Below, piece by piece: positions 16,514-25,072 of a stretch of 42,569 nucleotides of DNA. The stretch is from Gemmatimonadales bacterium (GTDB lineage Bacteria > Gemmatimonadota > Gemmatimonadetes > Longimicrobiales > Gaopeijiaceae), in assembly GCA_020344755.1 (NCBI GenBank), contig CP070829.1, positions 1,200,113 to 1,242,681 on the forward strand. Reading direction: 5' to 3'. How positions within the stretch are numbered: position 1 is the first letter of the stretch; every line of letters begins with the position of its first letter. The notes under the pieces were generated by a model. The model did not search any database. It was not told where the DNA came from and saw only the letters and a list, made by a program, of their open reading frames with translations. The translations under genes were made by a program, and so were the position numbers.

Positions 16514-17061
16514 AGATCTATACGAGGACGGGCGACGCCGGCGACACCGCCCTGTTCGGGGGAGGGCGGGTCTCGAAAGACCATCATCGCGTGGCGGCGT
16601 ATGGCACCGTCGATGAGCTGAACGCCCACGTCGGCTGGGCGCTGGCCACCGTGGAGGACGAGGAGATCCGAGGCCACCTGGAGGTCCTACAGCACGACCT
16701 CTTCAGCATTGGCGCCAATCTCGCCTCGGTGCCCAGGCAGGACGGCGAACGGCATCCTCACCTGCCCGAGCTGCCCGGTGAACGCGTCCCCGAGATGGAA
16801 TCTTGGATCGACGCGGCCACCGACGAGATGGAGCCACTCACGCAGTTCATTCTTCCCGGTGGGACGCCGGGTGCCGCCTCCCTTCACGTCGCCCGGACGG
16901 TGTGCCGGCGGGCCGAGCGTGCGGTGGTGCACCTGGCCACGCTCGAACCGGTGGAGGAGACGGTGGTGATCTACCTGAACCGGCTCAGCGACCTGTTGTT
17001 CGCTCTTGCCCGGCTGGAGAACCACCGGGCCGGCGTGCCGGATGTCACCTGGCGGAAATAG
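16510..17061 (+). CDS. Cob(I)alamin adenosyltransferase, PduO type
   Basis: The 183-residue protein has the PduO-type signature: YTRTGDAGDTALFGGGRVSK near the N-terminus (ATP binding), YGTVDELNAHVG, PGGTPGAASLHVARTVCRR and YLNRLSDLLFALAR. It transfers the adenosyl group of ATP to cob(I)alamin to make adenosylcobalamin, cofactor of mutases and class II ribonucleotide reductases. Length and motifs are complete. No B12-dependent enzyme is seen in the window. It is coupled to the small helical protein upstream; two hairpins follow it. Confidence 0.93.
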   Translation: MKIYTRTGDAGDTALFGGGRVSKDHHRVAAYGTVDELNAHVGWALATVEDEEIRGHLEVLQHDLFSIGANLASVPRQDGERHPHLPELPGERVPEMESWIDAATDEMEPLTQFILPGGTPGAASLHVARTVCRRAERAVVHLATLEPVEETVVIYLNRLSDLLFALARLENHRAGVPDVTWRK

Positions 17062-17063
17062 GC

Positions 17064-17116
17064 GGCGTCTGACCGGTCGCAGGACGCCACCTCGGCTCGG
17101 GAGTCAGCTCCGAGGT
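17064..17116 (+). terminator. Two tandem hairpins after the adenosyltransferase gene
   Basis: GGCGTC (17064-17069) pairs with GACGCC (17083-17088), and ACCTCGG (17089-17095) pairs with CCGAGGT (17110-17116). They fill the short gap before the next gene and lack T-runs. They may act as a weak terminator or processing site. Confidence 0.35.
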
Positions 17117-17126
17117 CGGACTTGAT

Positions 17127-17726
17127 ATGCCGGTCCCCGATCGTGACCGAGCGGACCACATGGGCCTCCGCCTGATCCGGACGGCCCGACGTGCCGGTGT
17201 GGAGGCGCTCCCCCTGCTCCAGCGAGCCCACGAGCTGGCCATGGAGCCCCGGCATCGGCTCCTGGACGATGATCACGACCCCCGCTACCTGCACCCCGGC
17301 CGAACGGCGCTCGTGTGCCTCACGGACGGCGAGATGCGGGATCCCGTCGCGCTGGCTGCGTCGCTCCTGGTGGACACCGTGAGTCCGGAGCTGGCTCCGG
17401 TGCCCGACGCTCTGTCACGAATCCACGCGAGCCACGAGCTGCATGAGGCGTTCTCACTGCGTGACCGGATTCCGCGTCCTTTCGGGGAAGGGCTCGCCGA
17501 GGCGCTGATCACGACTGAACCGGAGGTGCGGGTGCTGGCCTTGGCGGAATGGCTGGATCAGCTGCGCCACCTGCGGTTGTGGGCAGCGGGGCCTGCGGTC
17601 TCCTCGGCACAGCGGGTGACCGAGGAGGTCTACCTTCCGGTGGCCGAACGCACCCACACGACGCTCGCTCGCCGGTTCCGGTGGTGGGTACGACGGGTCG
17701 GGCCGGGGCTCAACGCCTCTTCGTGA
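17127..17726 (+). CDS. HD-like (possibly degenerate) hypothetical protein
   Basis: The 199-residue soluble protein has DPRYLHPGRTALVCLTDGE followed by VALAASLLVDTV, which follows the pattern of RelA/SpoT-type HD domains (YLxHPxxVA...AALLHDVVEDT). The HD pair reads VD here, so metal-dependent hydrolysis may be lost. The C-terminal part is basic and helical. The start at ATG 17127 has no clear binding site; ATG 17160 is an alternative. Its 3' end overlaps the convergent plug-like gene by 17 bases. The family assignment is tentative. Confidence 0.55.
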   Translation: MPVPDRDRADHMGLRLIRTARRAGVEALPLLQRAHELAMEPRHRLLDDDHDPRYLHPGRTALVCLTDGEMRDPVALAASLLVDTVSPELAPVPDALSRIHASHELHEAFSLRDRIPRPFGEGLAEALITTEPEVRVLALAEWLDQLRHLRLWAAGPAVSSAQRVTEEVYLPVAERTHTTLARRFRWWVRRVGPGLNASS

Positions 17727-19068
17727 ACACCATCACCACGCCGTTCCCGCTCCCCAAGCCGAACAGGTTCCCCGCCTCGATGGGCCGATAGAGGATGATG
17801 CGGTCCACGACTTCGGCGGGGATGTCGATGGCCATCCTGGGGTCGGCCGCTCGGACGTTGTCGATGAAGAGGACCGCTGGGACGCAGCCCCCTCGGTGAG
17901 TGATGCGCACCTGTCCCGTGTTGAACCCGATGCAGGTATTTCCTGCCTGTCGTCGGATGACCAGGCCCGAGAGGTTCTGGTTCTGGAGCAGGTCCATCAG
18001 GTCCCGGGAGTGGCCGCGGACTTCCTCGACCATGGCCGGGGTGATGACGGTTCCACCCATGGCACGCTCCGTCGCGGAGCTGGCTTCCACCGTGACCGTG
18101 ACGGGGGGAAGCTCGATGGGACGTTGGGCGAGCTGGACCTCCAGTTGAACCGTCTGGCCGGATCCGAGGTCGAGTCCGTCGTCGCGGACGCCGTACGCCA
18201 GATGTTCACTCCGCAGGGTGTAGTGACCGGGCTGAACATCCCGGAAACGGAACCGCCCACTGGCGCCGGATGTGGTTCGGAAGCCCGTGCCGCGAAGGTG
18301 CAGGGTCGCGTCGGAGATCCCTTCCCCGGACTCGGCGTCCACCAGTCGCCCTTCCACGTCCGTGAGCTCCAGACGGGCCATGGGGAGATCGATGAAGGCG
18401 GCTCCACCGGCGAGCTGGATCTCCCTCCGAAGGGTGCTCCGGTCCAGGAAGTCCGAGGTCACCGACACGACCCGGTCCCGAGGGAGGTCGCAGGCCCGGA
18501 ACCACCCGGAGGCGTCGGTGCGAACATCGCGCCCCACGATGGTTCCTCCCTCATCGGCCCAGTCGAATCGAACCCGGGCTCCCGGAAGGGGAAGCCCCGA
18601 TGGGCCGTCGAGGATCTGGCCCACTGCGACACCGTCCACCTCGACTTCGAAGGCGCACTGGGTGGCCTCCAACGTGTGGGCCGAAGGGATGGCAAGGGCC
18701 ACCGTGGTGGTGTCCACGGAGCCCATCTGAATCGTGCGAGGTCCCGCCGAGATGCCGAGCTCCCCCAGACGCTGATGGAAGAAGACCAGGCTGTATGAAC
18801 CCGGCGGAATGCCGGTGATCAGGAACCGTCCGGCGCTGTCCGTGGCCGTGCGATAAGGAGTGTTCCAGAGGAAGACCGCGGCGTCGGGGAGGGGCCGCAT
18901 CGTGGTGCTGTCCACGACGGTGCCCGTCACGACGCCTCCTGGCTCCTGCGAGCGCACGTCTCCGGGCCGGCCCACCACGCCCAGGAGCAGGGCGGCCAGG
19001 AAGAGAAGGGGCCCGTGCGCCCCTCGGAACGGGGTAGGGACCGCGTGTCGACGTATCACACCAGGCAT
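17710..19068 (-). CDS. Secreted carboxypeptidase-regulatory-like / TonB-plug-like protein (second copy)
   Basis: The 452-residue protein has the same plan as the one at 7838. A signal peptide (LLFLAALLLGVVG ... VRSQ) is followed by regulatory-like sandwich repeats (VVTGTVVDSTTMRPLPDAAV, VEGRLVDAESGEGISDATL) and a C-terminal plug-like segment (AVLFIDNVRAADP ... FGLGSGNGVVMVFTKRR) with no barrel. Sequence identity with the first copy is moderate (shared FFHQRLGELGIS-like stretch), so it is an old paralogue rather than a recent duplicate. It is divergent from the ferredoxin gene. ATG 19068 was chosen to give a normal signal peptide; no strong binding site is seen. Confidence 0.8.
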   Translation of the reverse strand: MPGVIRRHAVPTPFRGAHGPLLFLAALLLGVVGRPGDVRSQEPGGVVTGTVVDSTTMRPLPDAAVFLWNTPYRTATDSAGRFLITGIPPGSYSLVFFHQRLGELGISAGPRTIQMGSVDTTTVALAIPSAHTLEATQCAFEVEVDGVAVGQILDGPSGLPLPGARVRFDWADEGGTIVGRDVRTDASGWFRACDLPRDRVVSVTSDFLDRSTLRREIQLAGGAAFIDLPMARLELTDVEGRLVDAESGEGISDATLHLRGTGFRTTSGASGRFRFRDVQPGHYTLRSEHLAYGVRDDGLDLGSGQTVQLEVQLAQRPIELPPVTVTVEASSATERAMGGTVITPAMVEEVRGHSRDLMDLLQNQNLSGLVIRRQAGNTCIGFNTGQVRITHRGGCVPAVLFIDNVRAADPRMAIDIPAEVVDRIILYRPIEAGNLFGLGSGNGVVMVFTKRR

Positions 19069-19128
19069 CGGTTCAACTCTATACCGAAGTCCTCGGGGTT
19101 CGGTCCCGGAGGGCCGTACGAAGCGACC

Positions 19129-19157
19129 TTGCCAGCGTCGGGACTTCCGTCGATAAT
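19129..19157 (+). promoter_or_regulatory. Sigma-70-like promoter of the ferredoxin gene
   Basis: TTGCCA (19129-19134) and GATAAT (19152-19157) are separated by exactly 17 bases, about 60 bases upstream of the ferredoxin start in the divergent gap. Confidence 0.5.
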
Positions 19158-19216
19158 CAGGGCCCGGACCCGGGAAATCCACCAGAATCGCCTGATCAGT
19201 CGGGAGGCTACCCGAA

Positions 19217-19450
19217 GTGACGTATATCATCACCGAGCCGTGTATCGACACGAAGGACGCCAGTTGCGTCGAAGTCTGCCCGGTGGACTGCATCTACGAA
19301 GGGAGTGATCAGTTCTACATCCATCCCGACGAGTGCATCGACTGCGGTGCCTGCGAGCCCGAGTGTCCGGTCCAGGCCATCTTCCCGGACACCGACGTGC
19401 CTTCCGAGTGGACGACCTACATCGAGAAGAACCGGGCGCACTTCGACTGA
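19217..19450 (+). CDS. fdxA: FdxA-type ferredoxin (two iron-sulfur clusters)
   Basis: The 77-residue protein has two cluster motifs: [18 protein letters not shown] and [12 protein letters not shown]. The first has the long spacing typical of seven-iron FdxA ferredoxins (one 3Fe-4S and one 4Fe-4S), and [20 protein letters not shown] matches that family closely. It is a cytoplasmic low-potential electron carrier. The GTG start has GGAGG about nine bases upstream. It has its own promoter and a strong terminator. It might feed electrons to the molybdenum hydroxylase at 25651-30760, but that link is inference. Confidence 0.93.
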   Translation: MTYIITEPCIDTKDASCVEVCPVDCIYEGSDQFYIHPDECIDCGACEPECPVQAIFPDTDVPSEWTTYIEKNRAHFD

Positions 19451-19527
19451 AGCAGGGCGGCGCCTGAGCGGGAACGCGGCGCCCCGGCCGGAGTGCCTTG
19501 AGTCGTCCGGCAGGCCGAAAAGGGAAA

Positions 19528-19565
19528 GGGGCGCCGCGCGAGTGCGAAGACTCGCGGGGCGCCCC
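19528..19565 (+). terminator. Strong hairpin terminator after the ferredoxin gene
   Basis: Two 16-base arms (19528-19543 and 19550-19565) pair with a single mismatch around a six-base loop, followed by CCTCTTCATTT. An A-rich stretch precedes it, so it may work for both strands; the next gene to the right is convergent. Confidence 0.75.
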
Positions 19566-19657
19566 CTCTTCATTTCGGTACCCGGAGGCCGGCAGTCCGG
19601 GTCACCGCAGTCCTGACGGCCTCCGGAGGAGCCACCCCTCCGGACGTCGATCAGGGC

Positions 19658-19834
19658 TCAGTACCCCAGTTCGCGGATCCGCTCCAGGGAGATCTGCCCA
19701 GGGACCCGCTCTCCAGCCGGCGTGGGACGCTCGTCCAGCGCTCCATTCTGAGCGTTCGGACGAGGATGCCGGAGAACGATCAGGCTCGCCGCCACGGCGA
19801 CCATCCCAAGAAGACCAGCGGTGAACTTGCGCAA
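19658..19834 (-). CDS. Small single-pass membrane protein, 58 aa
   Basis: The product has one hydrophobic helix at the N-terminus (TAGLLGMVAVAASLIVL) and a short polar tail ending SLERIRELGY. The start is taken as TTG 19834 because GAAGAGAGG lies six bases upstream; an ATG at 19891 in frame has no binding site. The stop is about 90 bases from the ferredoxin terminator. No family is recognised. It could be a secreted peptide or a small inner-membrane protein. Confidence 0.5.
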   Translation of the reverse strand: MRKFTAGLLGMVAVAASLIVLRHPRPNAQNGALDERPTPAGERVPGQISLERIRELGY

Positions 19835-19986
19835 CTCAATCCTCTCTTCGGACAGTAGGAGTGCTTGCTGAAAATCCTTAGCACGAAGCATGCCGTGTGG
19901 AAGGACGGGCGACAAGACCCGCCTGACACCTTGTACCACGCCTGTTACTCGCCAGACCGACCCATGACACATTCGAGTCAACGGCC

Positions 19987-21225
19987 ATGAGTCCGGAAAA
20001 GGATTCCGACACCTCGAAACCCGCTTCCCCTTCGGAACACCGGACCGACTCGGCCGGGACCTTCGGAGAAGGGCGAATGGGGTCCGGGGCCGATCCTGTG
20101 GTCCTGACCCGCACCTTGGTGGCAATCGACTCCGTGAATCCCTCCCTGGCCGCCACAGGCGCGGGCGAGGAGGAGATGGCGCGCGCGACCGCAGGCTGGC
20201 TGCGGGCCTGGGGGTTCGACGTCACGGTCGTCGAGGTGGCGTCCGGGCGGCCGAATGTCTTGGCAAGCCTGGGCTCCGGAGAGCGGACGCTCCTCCTGAA
20301 TGGTCATCTGGACACGGTCGGCGTCGAGGGAATGGCCGTGGACCCCTTCGGCGAGGACTCCACCGCCGAGCGGGTGGTGGGGAGGGGGGCGGCCGACATG
20401 AAGTCGGGTCTCGCCATCATCCTCGCCACCGCGCGGAGCTGGGCTGCCGACCCCGGGACGGGGCGACTCCTGGTGGCCTTCACCTGCGACGAGGAGCATG
20501 CGTCGTTGGGTATGCAGGCGTTGGTGGAGGGGGGAGTGCGGGCCGACGCCGCCGTGGTGACGGAGCCCACGTCCCTCGCGGTGATGCCGGCTCACAAGGG
20601 ATTCGCATGGGTGGAGATCACCTTCACGGGGCGTGCCGCTCATGGCTCGCGGCCGGACCTGGGTGTGGACGCGATACGACATTGTGCGGACTTCCTGCAA
20701 GAGCTCGAGCTCCTGGATGTCCGCCTCGGGCGGGGGGATCCCCATCCGCTACTCGGGCACGGGTCCTTCCACGCCGGGACGATCCGGGGCGGGATCGCGT
20801 GGTCCGTCTATCCGGATCGATGTGTCCTGAGCCTGGAGCGTCGGACCGTGCCGGGAGAGGCCGCCGATGGGTTCCTCGCGGAGGTTCAGGCAGCCATCGA
20901 CCGTGCTTCCCGCCGGAACCCCGAGCTCGAAGCCTCGGCCCGGCTGGACCTGGTTCGACCGGCGACGGAGGTGCCACTGGACCACCCCGTGGTGCGGGGC
21001 CTTCTCAAGGCCGTCGAGGTGGCGGGAGAGGACCCTCGAGTCGAGGGGATGACGGCGTGGGTGGACGCGGCGTACCTGAACGAGGCCGGCATCCCGGCCG
21101 TGTGCTTCGGGCCTGGCTCCATCGCTCAGGCGCACACGGAGTCGGAGTGGGTGGAGGTGAGGGAGATCCGCGCCGGGGCTCAGATCCTGGACGACTTCAC
21201 CCGCCGGTTCCTCTCCGGGAGCTGA
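19987..21225 (+). CDS. M20-family metallopeptidase / deacylase (ArgE/DapE-like)
   Basis: The protein of up to 412 residues has the M20 metal site: LNGHLDTVG, the bridging aspartate in GRGAADMKSGLA, and the catalytic and ligand acids in CDEEHASLG. TEPTS and a dimerisation domain with GRAAHGSRPDLGVDA follow, and a late histidine is in AHTESEWV. Such enzymes remove acyl groups or cleave dipeptides with two zinc ions in the cytoplasm; acetylornithine or succinyl-diaminopimelate deacylation is possible but not proven. The first 30 residues are polar and unlike the family; ATG 20077, with GGAGAAGG just upstream, is a good alternative start. Its stop lies ten bases from the convergent lipoprotein gene. 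Confidence 0.88.
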   Translation: MSPEKDSDTSKPASPSEHRTDSAGTFGEGRMGSGADPVVLTRTLVAIDSVNPSLAATGAGEEEMARATAGWLRAWGFDVTVVEVASGRPNVLASLGSGERTLLLNGHLDTVGVEGMAVDPFGEDSTAERVVGRGAADMKSGLAIILATARSWAADPGTGRLLVAFTCDEEHASLGMQALVEGGVRADAAVVTEPTSLAVMPAHKGFAWVEITFTGRAAHGSRPDLGVDAIRHCADFLQELELLDVRLGRGDPHPLLGHGSFHAGTIRGGIAWSVYPDRCVLSLERRTVPGEAADGFLAEVQAAIDRASRRNPELEASARLDLVRPATEVPLDHPVVRGLLKAVEVAGEDPRVEGMTAWVDAAYLNEAGIPAVCFGPGSIAQAHTESEWVEVREIRAGAQILDDFTRRFLSGS

Positions 21226-21234
21226 ACGCCGTCG

Positions 21235-21603
21235 TCAGTCGCCCCGGGACCGCATCTCGATGGTCCCCCCCCCATACCCCGTACCGTAGCGGGTGGTGGC
21301 GTCCCGACCGTTGAGGTGCCGGATTTCCCGCAGCTGCGAAACCTGAATGCCGTGGAGGATGTCCACGCCCCCCAGGCGCGCACCGTCCATGAAGACCACG
21401 GGCTCCTCGTTCATCCGGGTCTGGATCCACCGCGGCCGAAGCCGCTGGACGACCTGGTAGGCCGTGGCGGTGGGCATCTGCTCCAGCTCCTCCATGGTGA
21501 TCAGGTCCGGGTTGCCCCGCGCGGACCCTCCGCCGGCTCCGGAGGCACAGGCGCTGACCATGAGGGCGAAGGCCAGGACGAGAAGGAGTCGTAGGGTATG
21601 CAT
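21235..21603 (-). CDS. Small plug-like lipoprotein
   Basis: The 122-residue product has a lipoprotein signal (LVLAFALMVSAC, Cys 19) and then only a TonB-plug-like segment: PVVFMDGARLGGVDIL ... TRYGTGYGGGTIEMRSR. It matches the C-terminal parts of the proteins at 7838 and 17710 but has no regulatory-like domain. Members of this kind are common in Gemmatimonadota-type genomes. It is expected on the periplasmic side, lipid-anchored. GGAG lies ten bases before the ATG. Confidence 0.75.
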   Translation of the reverse strand: MHTLRLLLVLAFALMVSACASGAGGGSARGNPDLITMEELEQMPTATAYQVVQRLRPRWIQTRMNEEPVVFMDGARLGGVDILHGIQVSQLREIRHLNGRDATTRYGTGYGGGTIEMRSRGD

Positions 21604-21733
21604 CGGGGCAGCTCCGTTCAGGTGTCGTCGTTCCTGATACGACGAGGCAGCGGCGGGGGTGTCAAGGCTCCCCATTGCAGGGCGCGGCGTGCGGCGTAAG
21701 GATTTCAGGACCTCACCACACGGGAGACGGAAG

Positions 21734-23404
21734 ATGCGTTGGGATGTCAGCGGGTGGAGTGGCCTCGTCCTGCTCGCCCTGGCCGGGTGCGCCGCGGGAG
21801 ATGCGGGGGAGGCGGACGTCGTCTTCCGTGGGGGCACCGTCTGGACAGGTGAGGCCGGCGGGATGCGCGCCGAGGCCCTGGCCATACAGGGTGCTCGGAT
21901 CCTGGTGGTGGGAACGGAAGAGGAAGTGGCGGAGGTCACGGGACCCGAGACGCGTATGGTGGAACTGGCGGGCCGCACCCTGCTGCCGGGGTTCGTGGAC
22001 AGTCACACCCACTTCCTCTCGGGTGGCTTTCAGCTCTCATCGGTGGATCTCAGGGATGCCGCCACACCGGAGGAGTTCGCCAGTAGGATCGCCGAGTTCG
22101 CCCGCTCCCTGCAGCCCGGCGAGTGGATCACGGGTGGCGACTGGGACCACGAGCTCTGGGGCGGCGCACTCCCCCGCAAGGAGTGGGTCGATTCGCTCAC
22201 ACCGGACCACCCCGTCTTCGTCTCTCGCCTGGACGGTCACATGGCGCTGGCGAATACGCTCGCGCTGAAGTCGGGCGGGGTGACCGATGAGACGGCGGAC
22301 CCCCCGGGTGGGTCGTTGGTCCGGGATTCCGAAGGGTCCCTCACCGGCATCCTCCGTGACAACGCCATGGCCTTGGTGCAGAGGACGGTCCCGGACCGAA
22401 GTCTCGAAGAGTGGGACCGGGCCCTGGAGGCGGCGGCGGGTCGCGCCCTCTCCCTGGGCGTCACCCAGGTCCACGACGTGGACGGCTGGGCTTCCCTGGA
22501 GGTCTACCGGCGCGCGCACGCCGAAGGACGACTGCCGTTGCGCGTCTACGCGGCCGTGCCCGTCTCCGGGTGGGAGCGACTGCGGGAGTTCGTCCAGGAG
22601 GAGGGGCGAGGGGACGAACGGCTCTGGTGGGGAGGCTTGAAGGGGTTCGTGGACGGCTCCCTGGGATCCACGACGGCCTGGTTCTACGAGCCCTACACCG
22701 ACGACCCCACCACGGCGGGTCTGCTCACGACGGATACGGCGCAGCTTCGCTCCTGGATTGAGATGGCGGACGAGGCGGAGTTGCAGGCCATGATCCATGC
22801 CATCGGGGACCAGGCCAACGACTGGCTCCTGGACGTCTACGAGGGTCTCGGACCGAGAAACGGTGCCCGCGATCGGCGGTTCCGGATCGAGCATGCCCAA
22901 CACCTGACCCGAGACGCCATTCGTCGCATCGCCGAGCTCGACGTCATTCCAGCCATGCAGCCCTATCACGCGGCAGACGACGGGCGATGGGCCGAGCGCC
23001 GAATTGGTCCGGATCGCATCCGCACGACCTATGCTTTCCGGTCACTCCTGGACGCGGGTGCATCGGTGGCGCTGGGAAGCGACTGGACCGTGGCGCCGCT
23101 GGACCCGCTCCTTGGAATCGACGCCGCCGTGACGCGGCGCACCATCGATGGCGCCAACCCGGACGGCTGGGTCCCGGAGGAGCGCATCTCGCTCGAGGAG
23201 GCACTGATGGGGTACACCAGGAATGCCGCACACGCGGGCTTCTCCGACAGCTTCACCGGGACCCTGGCCGCCGGAAAGATGGCGGACCTCGTTGTTCTCT
23301 CCGGCGATCTCTTCGCCCAGCCGGTAAGCCGTATGTCCGATCTGCAGGTAGACATGACGTGGGTCGCGGGGGAGGAGATCTTCCGACGGGAGGGGGTCCG
23401 GTGA
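21734..23404 (+). CDS. Amidohydrolase family 3 lipoprotein (YtcJ-like)
   Basis: The 556-residue protein has a lipobox (LLALAGC, Cys 19), then an amidohydrolase fold: ADVVFRGGTVWTG and LPGFVDSHTHF near the N-terminus, HAIGDQAND, RIEHAQH, and LGSDWTVAPLDPL near the C-terminus. The metal-ligand motif and the late aspartate are present. YtcJ-like enzymes hydrolyse amides or related bonds; substrate unknown. ATG 21734 has GGGAG seven bases upstream. Its TGA overlaps the next gene's GTG, beginning a three-gene coupled run that ends in arginase. Confidence 0.9.
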   Translation: MRWDVSGWSGLVLLALAGCAAGDAGEADVVFRGGTVWTGEAGGMRAEALAIQGARILVVGTEEEVAEVTGPETRMVELAGRTLLPGFVDSHTHFLSGGFQLSSVDLRDAATPEEFASRIAEFARSLQPGEWITGGDWDHELWGGALPRKEWVDSLTPDHPVFVSRLDGHMALANTLALKSGGVTDETADPPGGSLVRDSEGSLTGILRDNAMALVQRTVPDRSLEEWDRALEAAAGRALSLGVTQVHDVDGWASLEVYRRAHAEGRLPLRVYAAVPVSGWERLREFVQEEGRGDERLWWGGLKGFVDGSLGSTTAWFYEPYTDDPTTAGLLTTDTAQLRSWIEMADEAELQAMIHAIGDQANDWLLDVYEGLGPRNGARDRRFRIEHAQHLTRDAIRRIAELDVIPAMQPYHAADDGRWAERRIGPDRIRTTYAFRSLLDAGASVALGSDWTVAPLDPLLGIDAAVTRRTIDGANPDGWVPEERISLEEALMGYTRNAAHAGFSDSFTGTLAAGKMADLVVLSGDLFAQPVSRMSDLQVDMTWVAGEEIFRREGVR

Positions 23405-24108
23405 TTCCCGAGGGTCGGGGTATGCCCCCCACGGAGGCGCTCCGGCAGCGGGCGGTGGACGCGCTCTCGGAGGCTTTCGCGCAGGACCTAATCTCGGTGG
23501 AGGAGTTCGAGCGTCGCGTGGAGTTGGCCCACAGGGCCGATTCCATGGAGGCGCTCCGGAAGCTCCTCGACGATCTACCCCGACCGGAGCAACTCCCCAG
23601 CCGACAGGAGGCTCGGTCCCTGGCGGAGACAGGGGACCCCCGCGGAGAGATCGAGGCTCACGGGCCCCGTCCGATGGCCACCCACGTGCCAGAGCAGACG
23701 GTGGTACTCGGACTCCTCGGCGGGGGTGTGCGCAGGGGTGCGTGGCACCCGGCCCGCTACAACTATGCCATCGGTGTCCTGGGGGGGGCAGAGCTGGACT
23801 TTCGAGACTGTGCAATGCCTCCGGTAACGGACGTTCGGGCGTTCGCGGTCATGGGAGGCGTCGAGATCATCGTGCCGCCGGATGTGATCGTGGAGACTTC
23901 AGGAGTGGGCATCCTGGGAGGATTCGAGCACATCTCTCCAGAACCCGGTGCACCCCGGAACGCGCCGGTGCTGAGGGTCTCGGGCCTCGCCCTGATGGGG
24001 GGCGTGGAAGTGCGGGTCCGGTATCCCGGCGAGTCGGAGCGCGACGCGAAGCGCAGACGCAAGCTGGAGCGGCGTGAGCAGAAGCGACTCCCTGGAGGTG
24101 GGGCGTGA
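23401..24108 (+). CDS. DUF1707 / LiaF-like domain protein
   Basis: The 235-residue protein has a DUF1707 domain (RQRAVDALSEAFAQDLISVE ... LRKLLDDLP, about 12-60), a linker, and a LiaF-like cell-envelope-response domain (NYAIGVLGGAELDFRDC ... VRAFAVMGGVEIIVPPDV ... GVGILGGFE). It lacks a membrane segment. In other bacteria LiaF-type domains modulate envelope-stress signalling. The GTG start overlaps the amidohydrolase stop (GTGA) with GGGAGGGGG upstream; ATG 23422 is an alternative. Its own stop overlaps the arginase start in the same way. Confidence 0.85.
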   Translation: MIPEGRGMPPTEALRQRAVDALSEAFAQDLISVEEFERRVELAHRADSMEALRKLLDDLPRPEQLPSRQEARSLAETGDPRGEIEAHGPRPMATHVPEQTVVLGLLGGGVRRGAWHPARYNYAIGVLGGAELDFRDCAMPPVTDVRAFAVMGGVEIIVPPDVIVETSGVGILGGFEHISPEPGAPRNAPVLRVSGLALMGGVEVRVRYPGESERDAKRRRKLERREQKRLPGGGA

Positions 24109-25031
24109 ACCGGGATCCCAGCCGAGAGGTGGGGGTGATCTCCGTCCCCATCGATCTGGGGGCTGGGCGTCGCGGGGTGGACATGGGTCCGTCCGCCCTC
24201 CGGATCGCGGGACTGAACCAGCGGCTCGAGGGGATGGGATATCGCCTGCGGGAGGAGGGTACCGTCAACGCCCGCGGGCCCGAGGACACCACCCAGGGGG
24301 AGTCCCGCCTTCGGTTCATGGAGGAGATCGCGGATGTGTGCCGGGAGACCTACCGACGGGTGGAGGCCTCTCTGAAGGCGGGCTGCTTTCCCCTCATCTT
24401 GGGGGGCGACCACTCCCTCTCCATCGGTTCCGTACCCGCAGTCGCGCAGCATTTCCGACGCCGGGGCGAGCGGATCGGCATCCTTTGGGTGGACGCACAC
24501 ACCGACATGAACACTCCCGAGACCACGCCATCCGGGAACATCCACGGGATGTCCCTGGCGGTTCTGGCCGGGCGCGGCCCCCGGGAGCTCGTGGGACTCA
24601 TGGGAAGCGCCGTCCCCGCCGTGGACCCGGCCAACATCTGTGTCATCGCTGCCCGGGACATCGACGAAGAGGAGAAGTCCGTGGTCCGGGAGACCGGGAT
24701 TCGGGTCTTCACAATGTCCGAAGTGGACGAGCGGGGGATTGCGGCCTGCACGGACGAGGCACTGGACCGCCTGAATGACGGCACGGCAGGCTTCCACCTC
24801 TCCTACGACCTGGATGGGCTCGACCCCATGGTGGCACCGGGGGTCGGGACGCCGGTGCCAGGAGGATTGACCTACCGAGAGGGTCACCTGGTCTGCGAGA
24901 AGGTGGCGCGCTCGGGAACGCTGTTGAGCCTGGAGGTGGTGGAGGTGAACCCGGTCCTGGACGTGCGGAATGGTACGGCCGGAATGGCCGTGGATCTGAT
25001 CGCCAGCGCCCTGGGAAAATCGATTCTCTGA
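24105..25031 (+). CDS. rocF: Arginase
   Basis: The 308-residue protein has all ureohydrolase manganese motifs: GGDHSLSIG (His 103), DAHTDMN (Asp 130, His 132, Asp 134) and SYDLDGLDP (Asp 235, Asp 237), plus GNIHGM. It converts arginine to ornithine and urea in the cytoplasm. Length and the VDMGPSALR start region match arginases better than agmatinases. The GTG start overlaps the preceding stop (GTGA). No urease or ornithine-degradation gene is in the window. A nested hairpin separates it from the convergent bacilliredoxin gene. Confidence 0.93.
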   Translation: MNRDPSREVGVISVPIDLGAGRRGVDMGPSALRIAGLNQRLEGMGYRLREEGTVNARGPEDTTQGESRLRFMEEIADVCRETYRRVEASLKAGCFPLILGGDHSLSIGSVPAVAQHFRRRGERIGILWVDAHTDMNTPETTPSGNIHGMSLAVLAGRGPRELVGLMGSAVPAVDPANICVIAARDIDEEEKSVVRETGIRVFTMSEVDERGIAACTDEALDRLNDGTAGFHLSYDLDGLDPMVAPGVGTPVPGGLTYREGHLVCEKVARSGTLLSLEVVEVNPVLDVRNGTAGMAVDLIASALGKSIL

Positions 25032-25072
25032 CCCGCTCCCGCCGGAGACAGGGAGCGTGGAGCGTGGGTCAG
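25028..25072. terminator. Nested hairpin between convergent arginase and bacilliredoxin genes
   Basis: CTGACCC (25028-25034) pairs with GGGTCAG (25066-25072), and inside it CGCTCCC (25034-25040) pairs with GGGAGCG (25051-25057). It overlaps the ends of both genes and lacks a T-run. Confidence 0.5.
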
